From Euglena gracilis (taxonomy: Eukaryota > Euglenozoa > Euglenophyceae > Euglenales > Euglenaceae): 42,067 nt of DNA. The stretch is from NCBI GenBank assembly GCA_900893395.1, contig CAAHFI010290406.1, positions 1 through 42,067 on the forward strand. Reading direction: 5' to 3'. The notes under the pieces are model-generated. The model was not told where the DNA came from. It searched no databases and saw only the letters and a list, made by a program, of their open reading frames with translations. How positions within the stretch are numbered: the first letter of the stretch is position 1; every line of letters starts with the position of its first letter. Below, in pieces: positions 1 to 10,889 of this stretch. Both the position numbers and the translations under genes were made by a program.

Positions 1-1999
1 CGTTGTAAGTCCCCAATTGCAGTTTGTAGTCCCGAAACATCCGCAAAAAGCGGTTTTCAGGTCTGCAAACGCAATTTGGAGGTCCGCATTCGCGGTTTGG
101 ATGGTAGTTATGACCGTTTCTCGGTCTTGAAGTTCCGCATTCGCGGTTTTGTAAGCTAAGAGTCACCGCATCGCGGGATTGGAGCTCCGCCGTAGCGGTT
201 TGTAGCGCATTGGAAGCAGTTTCAAGTTTTTGTATATCATTTTGCCACTTTTCATGGAGGATATCTTGCCGATGCGCGATTTCCGCCACTTTAGTGTGCA
301 ATGTGGTCAAATTGTGGGAAACTTCACCGCATTTGCAGGAAGTTTGTTCCAAACGAGCAATCGCTCTTCGATTGTTTGAGCAAAAGCTCTTTGTACATAG
401 TTTTCGCGTATTTGTGCAACGTTTTGATGAAAACTCGCGTTTTCATCACCCAAACGCAAAATGCGTTCTTGGGACTGTTGTACAACATTGGACAAAGTTG
501 AAAAGTGCTCATATGACACATATGAGCCAGTTCCGCACCCGTAGGCGCTTTATCCCGTTGTTGTAACCGGGACTGCATTTCTTGCATTGTATAAGACAAG
601 GTTTCAAGTTGTGTGAACAGTTGTTGTAGATTTTGTTGTAAATGTGAAAGTTTTGCGTTATTCCGCGATTCCGCGGTTTGGAGGGTCTCTTGTACCTGTT
701 GGAAATTTTGTACCAAGGTGTTGCGCAAAAATGCGTCAAAACCTTGGTGGAGGTTCTGAAGGTCCATTGTAGTGGAGTTGAAATTCTTTTGGCAAAATTG
801 TCCAAATTCTTGGACGTATTGCCAAAGGAAGTCCAGCTTGCCGAAAACGGCCTTGTGACTGTCTTCACCAAATTGTAGGACTTGGTTCAGTGTTTTAGCG
901 CAATTTTGGACACATGCTTCGATGTGTCGAAATTGCTGTTGTAGTGGGTGGTTCTCCGGTAAATTTGCGACTACGCGCTCAACGGTATTACTGGAGAACG
1001 AATCCCGGTCTTCCACGGGGTCATTGTCCATGGGAACAATGACACTGGCAGTGTCCGGGACCACCAACCGCATTTCAGCGGACCAAGGTAGTTCTGGGAT
1101 TTCTCCCAATTGTGGAGGGGGGGGCAAGTCCCGAATGGGGCTTACCGGTGGAAGGGCCGAGGGGGTTGGAAAAAACAAGGTGTTTCCAACCCGTCCTCGT
1201 AAGGGGGGGCTCTGCTGGCAATTGGGTGCCAAGAGGCACTAATTGCCAACCCCGTTCGGGCATTCTGCCCACTTGTGAGTCAGAATCCGCGGAAGCGGAG
1301 GGGGTCCGTAGATCCACTGTAGGGTTATGTTGTACCGCAAATGCGGCGATTGTAAGGTTGGGTCCGCAAATGCGGGTTGGGTCCGTAGACCCTTGGAGGT
1401 GGGGGGCACCGCCGAAGCGGCTTGGGTCCGAAGACCCTTGGAGGGTGGGGGCACCGCCGAAGCGGTTTGTAGTAGGGGGGGCACCGCTAAAGCGGTTTGG
1501 GTTCGAAAACCCAGTTGTGAGGGGGTACCGCCGAAGCGGCTTGGGCATCCGCCCCTTGTAAGGAAAAATTTTCCACCGCAGAAGCGGCTCGGGCATCCGC
1601 CCCTTGTGAATAAAAATTTTCGGTCGCTAAAGCGACTTGGGCGTCCGCCCCTTGTGGATAAAATTTTCTGTCGCGTTAGCGACTTGGGCGTCCGCCCCTT
1701 GTGGATCCGTTGCAGGGGGGGCTGGTTCGGAAAAACCCGTTGTAGGGGGGTTGGGGTCCGAAAACCCGTTGTAGGGGGGGATTGGGTCCTAAAACCCGTT
1801 GTAGGGGGGTTGGGGTCCGAAAACCCGTTGTAGGGGGGGATTGGGTCCTAAAACCCGTTGTAAGAGGGGGATCCGCCGAAGCGGCTTGTACACCCGTCCC
1901 TTTTGTAAAATTGTACACCGCCGAAGCGGTTTTGTCTGTGAACCTATTAACAATTCATAGTTAATAGGTGCATTCCAGTTGGGAGTTGTACTCTGCATA
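1..1999 (-). CDS. repetitive coiled-coil protein, C-terminal end outside window
   Basis: I do not recognise a family. A plausible start is the ATG at 1999 (MQSTTPNWNAPINYELL). Reading down the minus strand there are 14-16-residue repeats of the type QGADAQVALATENF and TASAVPPPSKGLRT (about 1940-1290). A Pro-rich stretch follows (about 1230-1080), then a long Gln/Leu-rich coiled coil with segments such as LQQNLQQLFTQLETL and YKTANAELQDRETV down to the window edge. The longest single frame covers 324-1232. The plausible reading changes frame at least three times, several of them beside G/C runs, so this is either a decayed gene or one hit by sequence errors. The Ala/Asn/Gln repeats suggest an extended structural protein, but no function can be assigned. 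Frame continuity is the weak point of this call. Confidence 0.45.
40..220. repeat. short CCGC/GCGG hairpin repeats (left block)
   Basis: Units of about 26-33 bp each hold a small inverted repeat such as CCGCATTCGCGG or CCGCATCGCGG, joined by GTTTGGA-like spacers. On the minus strand they translate as TANAELQ- and TANADLQ-type coiled-coil repeats, so the hairpins can be explained in part as coding repeats. Confidence 0.6.
1290..1940. repeat. short CCGC/GCGG hairpin repeats (right block)
   Basis: More than ten units contain ACCGCCGAAGCGG, ACCGCTAAAGCGG, GTCGCTAAAGCGAC and similar stems with a 3-4-base loop. Stem changes are often compensated: CCGC/GCGG in some units is replaced by GTCGC/GCGAC in others. 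This suggests either selection for the hairpin or gene conversion between units. The block lies in the repeat part of the minus-strand coiled-coil gene. Confidence 0.6.
1715..1865. repeat. G-rich tandem repeat, about 30 bp x 5
   Basis: Five successive units of the form GTAGGGGGG-TTGGGGTCCGAAAACCCGTT alternate between GGTCCGAAAACCC and GGTCCTAAAACCC forms. The alternation suggests amplification of a two-unit block. Each unit can fold through GGGTCC/GGACCC-like pairing. Confidence 0.65.
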
Positions 2000-2628
2000 T
2001 TTTGGGGAAAATTGTGAAAATTGACACAAAAACCCAAAAATGTAAGCAAAGGTGGGGAGATCAGGGGCTTTTTGTGCGGCCGTAGCTGCTTGTGCCACCT
2101 GGGACTCCTCGCCTGTGCGTACGAGCTGGCGCTCAGCTGAAAATTTGTGGGGGGGTCGTAAGACCGTTTACCTAATCTGCTACCAAGTGTACGTCCCGCC
2201 CTTTCTCTTTCGCTTTTCCCTTTCTCCCAGAAAAGGCGCGGGAGTAACAAAATAAAATTTATAAACCCTTTGACCCCTTTATGCAGAGCACAAGGCAAAG
2301 GGAGAGGAGATTTTGTTTTGGGACCCGAGTCCCTTTTCTGTTGTTCTTGTTGACCTCTTCGGGTCTTGATAAACAGAACAAAAATAATTGTAAAGATTGG
2401 GGTCTTCGCCCCTCAAAGGAAAACCTACTTACAAAACCAACCCAATAAAACCTTAAGCTAAGTAGGAACCAAGTGTTTCTTATTCTGCAGGAGAATTCCC
2501 TAACTGGGACGTCATCACCAGTTAGTGCAGAATCACATAGCACTGTGTGCAGCTGGCCAAAGGCCAGCTAACAGGCATTCGCCCTTTGTAACACACAATG
2601 CCATGGCATCATGGCTGCCTGGTACACA
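2000..2628. other. intergenic stretch without a supported gene
   Basis: No convincing coding sequence is visible. There is a short palindrome GGCCAAAGGCC (about 2553-2563). The stretch ends where the long inverted repeat begins. Confidence 0.4.
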
Positions 2629-4920
2629 CCACCCTCCAGGCATCGTGGGACCCAAATGGCCACTCCAGGGGAGGGGGGACACTTTGGAGAGGAGGTCAAA
2701 TTTTGGCCTTTGCCGCCTTTGGTGTCGAAGGAAAATTAGGGGTAAACCCTTTGAGGGGATAAACCAGAATTTGCCAAAAAACTTGGCCACGTTTGGGGGT
2801 GACATTTTGAGGGGCGAGGGTGAGTTAAATTTGGTTAAGGTAAATTGGGTGAAGTTAACTTCACTGGTGAAGATTACTTCACTGGTGAGGTTCACTACAA
2901 GAGAACTTGTTTGTCAAAAAAAAATGGCCAAAATGACATTCTTTAAGAAATTTTGATAAAAGTCCACAACAAATGCACACAGAGTGACGACCATTAACAG
3001 AATGGCGGCGCATGTCTTATGATGGTATGGTCGTGGGTTGGAAACCCACGAGGTCACACAGGTCCTTTGAGGGGCGAGACCGTGCCAATTAAGTACATCG
3101 CCAATTTTATTTTGGAATTCATCCAACACTTTTTCAGGCGGGTTGCTGCCTTCGGGTCCAAAAACAGTCTCCCCTTTGGCTGTAAAAAAAAAACTTGAAC
3201 TGCACTTTTTTGCAGTGCCTTTGACTTGTTTTTTTCTCACATGGGATGACAACAACACATAAACCCAATTTTTAAATGGGAAAAAAAGGTGCTTTGCACA
3301 CAAAAAAAGGAGAAACGGTCTGAAATTTCTGAAAAAGGTAGAACATAAATTACACGGCGGAAATTAAAAAATGAATTACGCCGTAAGTTACGCGTAAGTT
3401 ACAAGTGAAACTTACAATTGTAAATTACGTTGCAATGCTACCAGGTGCGAAGCGCCGAGGAAACTTTTTTTATGGCACAACCAAAATGTATTTTTTTTCT
3501 GTCCCCCTGGCCCCAAAGGGGCCGAGACGTTAACGCCTTTTTTGAATTCCAATGCTCCAAAAATTTGAGCTAGAAAGCGAAATCATGGGTAGAACCCCTT
3601 TGGAAACCCCCCAACTCAACCCAACTGTCGACTTCGCAACCTGGGGGGGGCAGCCCCCCCCCCAGGTTGAGGACAATTCTTTTCTGTTTTTTAGGGGGGT
3701 TTCTTCCACAAAAATTTCATGTTTCCCCTCCCCCCTTTTGCCATGCGATTCTTTTGTACTTGTGCAATCTCCCCTTTTGCCAATGGGACATATTTTGGTC
3801 AAATTAATACGCCAAAAAAGGCGCCATTGTTTGGGTCGAAAATCTTTTCACCTCAAATCTTGGCATTTCTTTCCATTTTTTTGACCATGTCAAGACAAAT
3901 TTTCGATGGTTTGAACCAGAAAATTGATGAAAAGCGACCAAAAACGCCACCTACATCAAAAAGCAGGCTGAAATGATGAATGAAAAGAAAGGCTGGCTGA
4001 TGAAGGTTGATGCATTGTATGAAAATTGAAAGCTCGATTCTCGGGTCACGGGCGGGTCACGGGGGGTCACGGGGGTAGCACCCCCTAACCCCCCAATTGG
4101 CCATCTGGACCTGTCCTTCATAATCGCGAACCCCCGAAAAACACCCGAATAAAGGCATTTTCCCTTGAAATGAGAACCCCCCCCCTAATTGGCCACCTGG
4201 GCTTTGGCCAATTAGGGGGGGGGAATAAGGGGGGGTGTTTAAAGTGAAAATACTGGCTACCACTCTTTTTACAAGACACAAATGTTTTGCAAAATGCATC
4301 TGAATTTCGCAAAACCCATCATTGCCAACCTCAATTGGACGAAAAATGTCGCAACTGTCTCGGGGTAGGCAGTACAGTTGTGATTTTCTGGGGACCCCCC
4401 CTCCCCCCCTGTACAGCTTCCAACCCCCCCCTCGGACCCCCCCCTCCCCCCCTGTGCCTTGTTTCCAAGGAGGGGTTTGCATGGTGCAGAGGAAGTGCAT
4501 CACTTTGTAGGCATCAAGGCAATACCGTAATAAAATGTGCTCACACTGCGGGTCGCCGAGATTGCTCAGGACATGTCAAGCTTCCTTCATTTACTCCACC
4601 AACGCTGGCACCTCTTTTTTTAAACGTTGTTGAAGCCGGGTGCTCCATTGGAAAGCCCAAGACTCGCAAGCCCTGGCCAGGCAACCATGGGACTTTTGGG
4701 GGGTGGTTCGGGACGCGGGGGGACGCGGGGGGGGGACGCGGGGGGACGCGGGGGGGAACTGTGGCCCAACCACCCCCACACGTTTTCTTTGGCGTCACCC
4801 GAATTTGTATGAAATTTTCATTTGGTCGCCCAAAAAACATGCCCGGCCGAAATCCGGGACGCGGGGGGGACGCGGGGGGGGGACGCGGGGGGACGCGGGG
4901 GAACACCCCCTTGGGATGGA
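2629..4920 (+). repeat. left arm of a 2.29-kb inverted repeat
   Basis: This arm matches the reverse complement of 8600-10889 over its full length. Paired landmarks have a constant coordinate sum: 2629+10889, 3057+10460, 3627+9890 and 4920+8600 are all 13517-13520. The arms therefore differ by only a few indels and look recently made. The arm is non-coding by eye. It holds a tRNA-like sequence (2985-3057), GTGACC- and GGGGTCAC-rich tracts near 4050-4085, and GACGCGGGGG tandem tracts at about 4710-4760 and 4858-4902. It ends at 4920, where CTTTCTGAGTG begins. Either two copies of one repeat inserted in opposite directions, or the arms are the long terminal repeats of a foldback unit. Confidence 0.85.
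2985..3057 (+). ncRNA. tRNA-like sequence, probably SINE head or tRNA pseudogene
   Basis: Length is 73 nt. The acceptor ends TGAC/GTCA pair. An anticodon-type stem ATGTC/GGTAT encloses the 7-base loop TTATGAT (anticodon position ATG). The T arm GTGGG-TTGGAAA-CCCAC is intact, and GGTTGGAAACC is one base from the Pol III B box GGTTCGAANCC. The D stem does not pair well and the T loop lacks the usual C, so a functional tRNA is unlikely. A tRNA-derived SINE or pseudogene carried inside the repeat arm fits best. Confidence 0.5.
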
Positions 4921-5160
4921 CTTTCTGAGTGTCTATTTTTTTTCGTGTATTTTTCACGAAAGGAAGTACACCAAGTACACCAAGCACTGGAATACGTTTG
5001 GAAAGGTTATCCTGAAGTTGAGGAATGCATGCTGCCGTCAAGAACATCTCGTGCCGATGATCAAGTTGGAAGTTCAAGTTCCGAAACACAAAAACCGCTG
5101 TCCAGTTCGAGATCAGAACGCTTCTAGCTGGCTGTTTGACTTGCAGACGAAGCTGACAAG
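4921..5160 (+). other. possible host exon: short Ser-rich C-terminal frame
   Basis: After CTTTCTGAGTGTCTA and a T run the sequence could be an intron end, with an AG near 4962. One frame then reads EVHQVHQALEYVWKGYPEVE and ends in a Ser-rich tail SSSSETQKPLSSSRSERF with a stop at 5127. The first 24 bases recur at about 15736-15759 on the other strand, which supports a shared intron-end element. The family is not recognised, and the segment may equally be transposon-derived. Confidence 0.25.
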
Positions 5161-5163
5161 AAG

Positions 5164-8020
5164 ATGATGATCTATAAATTGGTTCTGCTGCTGTTCACCT
5201 TCACCAGCTCTTGGCAGGTGAATTCCCCCTCTCCCTCTCTTCCCTCCTGGCCCCCTCCTGTCACTGCACTCCCTGGGCTAGTGTTGTCCTTACACGATGC
5301 CTTGCTTTTCCTTCCCCAACAAAATCATTTTACAGCACATCCACACCCAGCGACCCAACATTCACCCACAATTCTTTCATCATCCAAATTTCTCCCCCAC
5401 ACCCCCCTTCCCCATTTCACTGCCAAATGCCCCCCTCCTTCCATTTCCAAATCTGGGACATTCTTCCTGCACTCCCAGTGGAATCTTAACGACCACTGTT
5501 GTAAACAATCTCCCTTTCCCATTTACACACCTTCCCCCCAACATTCCTGCGCCATTTGCCATACCCTTCCCCTTGTCCCATGTGTTCCCCCGAGGACCTT
5601 GGGTGCACTTTCTCCCCATTCCTCCCAAACCCATTTTTGTGGGGTTTTGTGGGGTTTTCCTTTCCCAAACACCACCACATCGCAAAAATGGGCCTCTCTG
5701 GTCCTGACTGCACAAAAGACAAACCCCACACACCTCCCTAAACCTTTCCCGCAAACCCCTACTCCTTCCCGAAAAAAAATGGATTCTTCTCTGCGGCGAC
5801 ATTCAGCCCAACCCGGGCCAGTGTCCTCAGCCAACTGCCCTTTTCCAATACCTATCCGCCGGAAACTGACACCTTGGGCGTGGTCACGCGGCACCTGGGA
5901 CGTCTTGCCCCAGCTGGACAAGTACCAGCCCAAAACCTTGGTGCACTGCCCACCCTCTCATGGGACAACCTGGCGCTTCCCCTCGGCCTACGCTGCTGCC
6001 CGGCCCCCGCACGCAATCATGGCTGCTCTCCCCTTCAACAAATCTTCCCTGCCAAGATATCTAGGCCCGCCGTCCCCCCTCCCCGAATGGCAATTGGCCC
6101 ACCACCGCACTCACTACCCCAGCCGGCTGCATCCCCACGGACGTCTACCCTTCGCCGGCTCTCGAAAAGTCAAGGAGACGAGAACGACCATCCACCCTCC
6201 CGCAATACACTGTGCGGCCTAGCCGGTCGTTTGTCAAAACTTAACCTCCCCATCCAATTCCAGGAAGTGTATGTACCATATACTCCGGAATATGTTCAAT
6301 GTCCTCCTGGATCTCCAAACTGCATCGCTTCTGCACCTTACCATGGGTCGTCTTATCTCTCTCCTCCTCTCCGTCCTCTCCCTCAACTGGCTTCTTATAC
6401 TCACCCTGAAATATTACAACGATGCCACCTGTGCTCTCCCTCAAAAGAACTTGCAGAACGCGGGCTTGGACAACGCGGCTCCTATCCCATCCCGACCCAT
6501 GTTTGGGACACTGTTGTCCCCCCCAGCCTCGTCCACACCCTCCTCTACCATCCACCACCGCCGTCTCTTCAGCGACGCCCCTCCCCACTCACTTTTGTCC
6601 TTCTCCACTCTTTGGCACGGGACAAGTTCCTTCTTCCCCTGCCAAGATCTTCGGGGGAATTCCACCCCTCCTCCAACATGGCCTCTTTTATCCACCCCAA
6701 AAACAGCAGTAAAGTCAGCTTTATTGCCGACTTGCGGTGGGCGAACACATTCTCCAACCCTCCACCATTCCACCTCCCCTCCCTTCCCCAAATCTCCCAC
6801 ACCATTTCCAAATTCCCCCCCGGCACACTGTGGGCTGCCACCATCGACCTCACCAATTTCTTTTGGAGTCTCTAACTTCCTCCTTCCGCCAAGCACGCCT
6901 TCCGCACCTCCTCCTTCTACTTCCCCTGCCTTCCCTTCGGGTGGAACATGTCCCCCATACTAGCCCAACTTACCCTTCAAGACCTTATCAAGCAGGCTTT
7001 CCTCCCTCCCTTCGACGTACACCAACGGAACACACTTCTTCATCTTCACCTACTATGACGACATTCTCGTCCTTGCCCCATCGTACTCCCTCTGCAACCT
7101 CGTGACCAGCACCATCACATCTACCCTTCTCTCAAATAACCTCCTCATCTCCCCCAAATCCTCCCTTGTGCCGACACAAGAAATCACTTGGCTGGGCAAG
7201 GTCTTCAACCTTTGCAATCGGACCATCCAAAACACCCTTGCCACATCCCAAAGGGCCCTTGCCCTATGCCTCCTATGCGCCTATATTCCCTACATCCTCG
7301 TGTAATCGACCGCCTCACCGGTTACATGCTGTGGTTCCACCGACCTCATCGTGGAACAACCCTGTTCCTCCAGGGATGGTACTTGACAAAGTACACAATT
7401 GGCCGGCTCGACCACGCCTTTCCAAAACTCCGAAGGGCCCTCTTCCACCTCCTCTTACAAGGCCTCACACCCTGGACCGCTTTCGACCCAATCCCACCTC
7501 CCCTATTCAACCCCCTCATCTTCGTTGACGCCGCCCTCACAACTGAAGGCTGCCAAATCGGCCTTTACTGCCCCACCGTCGGATGCCGAATCCAACGAAT
7601 CCACTGCCCAGCCATATCCCAACAACGTGCCGAGCTGCTTGCCTTGGAACAAGCTGTCCACTTCGCCCATAACACTGGTCTCCATCCCTGCACTATTATT
7701 GGTGACAACCTTTCCGCTCTCCACCTCCTTTCGCACTTCACTCCCTCCCTCTCGAACCTACCCCTTTGTAAAGACCTCCGCCGTTTACTGAACTTTCTTA
7801 CACGTACCAAACTCATTGCCCACCTACTTTGGTGCCCTTCGTCCCTCCAACCTGCTGACCCGATCTCCCGTTGGAACCTGTCCCCCTACTTATCACTCCC
7901 AAACCAATCTGTTGAAGAACGATTCTCCTCTCTCTGTCGCTCCTTCCATCAATGCCGCCCCATCGGGATCCTTCACGGGTAACGGTGGGTGTGTTGTCCA
8001 TTCCCATGTGTTCCCATGCT
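5164..8020 (+). mobile_element. broken reverse transcriptase-RNase H retroelement (fossil)
   Basis: This is a retroelement of the LTR/pararetroviral reverse transcriptase lineage. A C-rich region coding for Pro/Ser-rich sequence (about 5164-6600) comes first. The RT domain follows (about 6650-7220) with ADLRWAN, a PFGW box and YYDDILVLAP at 7051-7080. The RNase H domain (about 7510-7900) has FVDAAL, an acidic QQRAELLALEQ helix, IIGDNLSAL and the closing PADPISR at 7851-7871. That closing motif and the spacing recall hepadnavirus-type RNase H more than Ty3/gypsy, though DIRS-like origin cannot be excluded. No protease, integrase, tyrosine recombinase or terminal repeats of its own were seen. 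The coding region is broken in about three places. It lies wholly between the arms of the 2.3-kb inverted repeat. Confidence 0.7.
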
Positions 8021-8130
8021 TCGCGGATCCTACGATCCCTGATCGCCAGATTTGCGGGCAAGTGCAGCAGACTTGCTCACCAAACCAAAGTGGGATGGCA
8101 ATGGAAGGAGCCTGTGTGGCCATTGCCTAA

Positions 8131-8599
8131 GGACTGCATTCCTACGTGCAAAACACACCCAATGGTCCATGGGCATCGCAAGTCGACCTCCAGAACGCCT
8201 TCAATGCGGTGGATCGGCAAGCTCTGCTTGATGCAGTGCGTTCACGAGCCCCGGACTTGGAAGCATGGGCTCGCCTGTCGTATGCGACTCACTCCTTCTT
8301 GTATTCGCAAGGCCACAAACTCACCAGTGAGCAAGGAGTGCAGCAAGGTGACCCCTTTGGGCCGCTCTTCTTCGCCTTGACACGGCAAGATGTGGTGACA
8401 GGACTCCCAAGGGATCTCGCTATGAATGCATGGTATCTGGATGATGGGCACCTCGTAGGCGCAATGGAGGCCTTGGAATCATCCATGCAAGCTCCAGCCG
8501 CCTCGGGGTGCACCTGAATCTGCAGAAGCGCCGCCTTTGGGGACCACCACAAGTCCAATCAAACACAGAATGCCCAAACTTTGAGTTGCCCCGTTCCGT
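8131..8599 (+). pseudogene. LINE (non-LTR) reverse transcriptase fragment
   Basis: Part of the palm of a non-LTR reverse transcriptase. Motif A is VDLQNAFNAVDR (about 8185-8220), the template-binding block is GVQQGDPFGPLFFAL (about 8335-8380), and the catalytic box is WYLDDGHLVG (about 8427-8460). The conserved GVHLNLQKRRLWGP segment follows at about 8499-8540 but in another frame, because the first frame stops at 8517, so there is a frameshift near 8500. The N-terminal part of the LINE is missing upstream, where the frame is closed by a stop at about 8128. The 3' part is cut off at 8600 by the repeat arm. It is a dead fragment older than the arm insertion. Confidence 0.75.
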
Positions 8600-10889
8600 T
8601 CCATCCCAAGGGGGTGTTCCCCCCGCGTCCCCCCGCGTCCCCCCCCGTCCCCCCCGCGTCCCGGATTTCGGCCGGCATGTTTTTGGGCGACCAAATGAAA
8701 ATTTCATACAAATTCGGGTGACGCCAAAGAAAACGTGTGGGGTGGTTGGGCCACAGTTCCCCCCCGCGTCCCCCCCGCGTCCCCCCCCGCGTCCCCCCCG
8801 CGTCCCGAACCACCCCCCAAAAGTCCCATGGTTGCCTGGCCAGGGCTTGCGAGTCTTGGGCTTTCCAATGGAGCACCCGGCTTCAACAACGTTTAAAAAA
8901 AAGAGGTGCCAGCGTTGGTGGACCAAATGAAGGAAGCTTGACATGTCCTGAGCAATCTCGGCGACCCGCAGTGTGAGCACATTTTATTACGGTATTGCCT
9001 TGATGCCTACAAAGTGATGCACTTCCTCTGCACCATGCAAACCCCCTCCTTGGAAACAAGGCACAGGGGGGGAGGGGGGGTCCGAGGGGGGTTGGAAGCT
9101 GTACAGGGGGGGGGAGGGGGGTCCCCAGAAAATCACAACTGTACTGCCTACCCCGAGACAGTTGCGACATTTTTCGTCCAATTGAGGTTGGCAATGATGG
9201 GTTTTGCGAAATTCAGATGCATTTTGCAAAACATTTGTGTCTTGTAAAAAGAGTGGTAGCCAGTATTTTCACTTTAAACCCCCCCCTTATTCCCCCCCCC
9301 TAATTGGCCAAAGCCCAGGTGGCCAATTAGGGGGGGGGTTCTCATTTCAAGGGAAAATGCCTTTATTCGGGTGTTTTTCGGGGGTTCGCGATTATGAAGG
9401 ACAGGTCCAGATGGCCAATTGGGGGGTTAGGGGGGTGCTACCCCGTGACCCCCCGTGACCCGCCCGTGACCCGAGAATCGAGCTTTCAATTTTCATACAA
9501 TGCATCAACCTTCATCACCCGCCTTTCTTTTCATTCATCATTTCAGCCTGCTTTTTGATGTAGGTGGCGTTTTTGGTCGCTTTTCATCAATTTTCTGGTT
9601 CAAACCATCGAAAATTTGTCTTGACATGGTCAAAAAAATGGAAAGAAATGCCAAGATTTGAGGTGAAAAGATTTTCGACCCAAACAATGGCGCCTTTTTT
9701 GGCGTATTAATTTGACCCAAAATATGTCCCATTGGCAAAAGGGGAGATTGCACAAGTACAAAAGAATCGCATGGCAAAAGGGGGGAGGGGAAACATGAAA
9801 TTTTTGTGGAAGAAACCCCCCTAAAAAACAGAAAAGAATTGTCCTCAACCTGGGGGGGGGGCTGCCCCCCCCCCAGGTTGCGAAGTCGACAGTTGGTTGA
9901 GTTGGGGGTTTCCAAAGGGGTTCTACCCATGATTTCGCTTTCTAGCTCAAATTTTTTGGAGCATTGGAATTCAAAAAAGGCGTTAACGTCTCGGCCCCTT
10001 TGGGGCCAGGGGGACAGAAAAAAATACATTTTGGTTGTGCCATAAAAAAAGTTTCCTCGGCGCTTCGCACCTGGTAGCATTGCAACGTAATTTACAATTG
10101 TAAGTTTCACTTGTAACTTACGCGTAACTTACGGCGTAATTCATTTTTTAATTTCCGCCGTGTAATTTATGTTCTACCTTTTTCAGAAATTTCAGACCGT
10201 TTCTCCTTTTTTTGTGTGCAAAGCACCTTTTTTTCCCATTTAAAAATTGGGTTTATGTGTTGTTGTCATCCCATGTGAGAAAAAAACAAGTCAAAGGCAC
10301 TGCAAAAAAAGTGCAGTTCAAGTTTTTTTTTTTTACAGCCAAAGGGAGACTGTTTTTGGACCCGAAGGCAGCAACCCGCCTGAAAAAGTGTTGGATGAAT
10401 TCCAAATAAAAATTGGCGATGTACTTAATTGGCACGGTCTCGCCCCTCAAAGGACCTGTGTGACCTCGTGGGTTTCCAACCCACGACCATACCATCATAA
10501 GACATGCGCCGCCATTCTGTTAATGGTCGTCACTCTGTGTGCATTTGTTGTGGACTTTTATCAAAATTTCTTAAAGAATGTCATTTTGGCCATTTTTTTT
10601 TGACAAACAAGTTCTCTTGTAGTGAACCTCACCAGTGAAGTAATCTTCACCAGTGAAGTTAACTTCACCCAATTTACCTTAACCAAATTTAACTCACCCT
10701 CGCCCCCTCAAAATGTCACCCCCCAAACGTGGCCAAGTTTTTTGGCAAATTCTGGTTTATCCCTCAAAGGGTTTACCCCTAATTTTCCTTCGACACCAAA
10801 GGCGGCAAAGGCCAAAATTTGACCTCCTCTCCAAAGTGTCCCCCCTCCCCTGGAGTGGCCATTTGGGTCCCACGATGCCTGGAGGGTGG
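8600..10889 (-). repeat. right arm of a 2.29-kb inverted repeat
   Basis: Reverse complement of 2629-4920, with the same tRNA-like sequence and the same GC-tract arrays. Its inner end at 8600 interrupts a LINE reverse transcriptase frame. At its outer end the repeat probably continues about 20 bp further (GGCCACTTTGAGGGGGTGAGG), because a third partial copy at about 13740-13945 has the same continuation while the left arm does not. The left arm is therefore slightly truncated. A few small differences from the left arm are visible, for example ACTCAACCCAACTG against the reverse of AGTTGGTTGAGT. Confidence 0.85.
10460..10532 (-). ncRNA. tRNA-like sequence, mirror copy in right arm
   Basis: This is the exact inverted counterpart of 2985-3057, with the same anticodon-type loop, T arm and B-box-like sequence. 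It has no independent origin: it was duplicated together with the arm. Confidence 0.5.

Noticed and set aside
2985-3057. Functional tRNA gene for His (anticodon ATG)
   Set aside because: The D stem does not pair and the T loop has lost a near-invariant base; it is repeated as part of a mobile repeat.
4640-5167. Gly/Arg-rich open frames over GACGCGGGGG tracts
   Set aside because: They are translations of simple tandem tracts inside a repeat arm and occur in several frames and on both strands.
5325-6896. Several Gly/Lys/Trp-rich minus-strand frames opposite the retroelement
   Set aside because: They are the complement of a C-rich coding strand, and the RT and RNase H motifs are on the plus strand.
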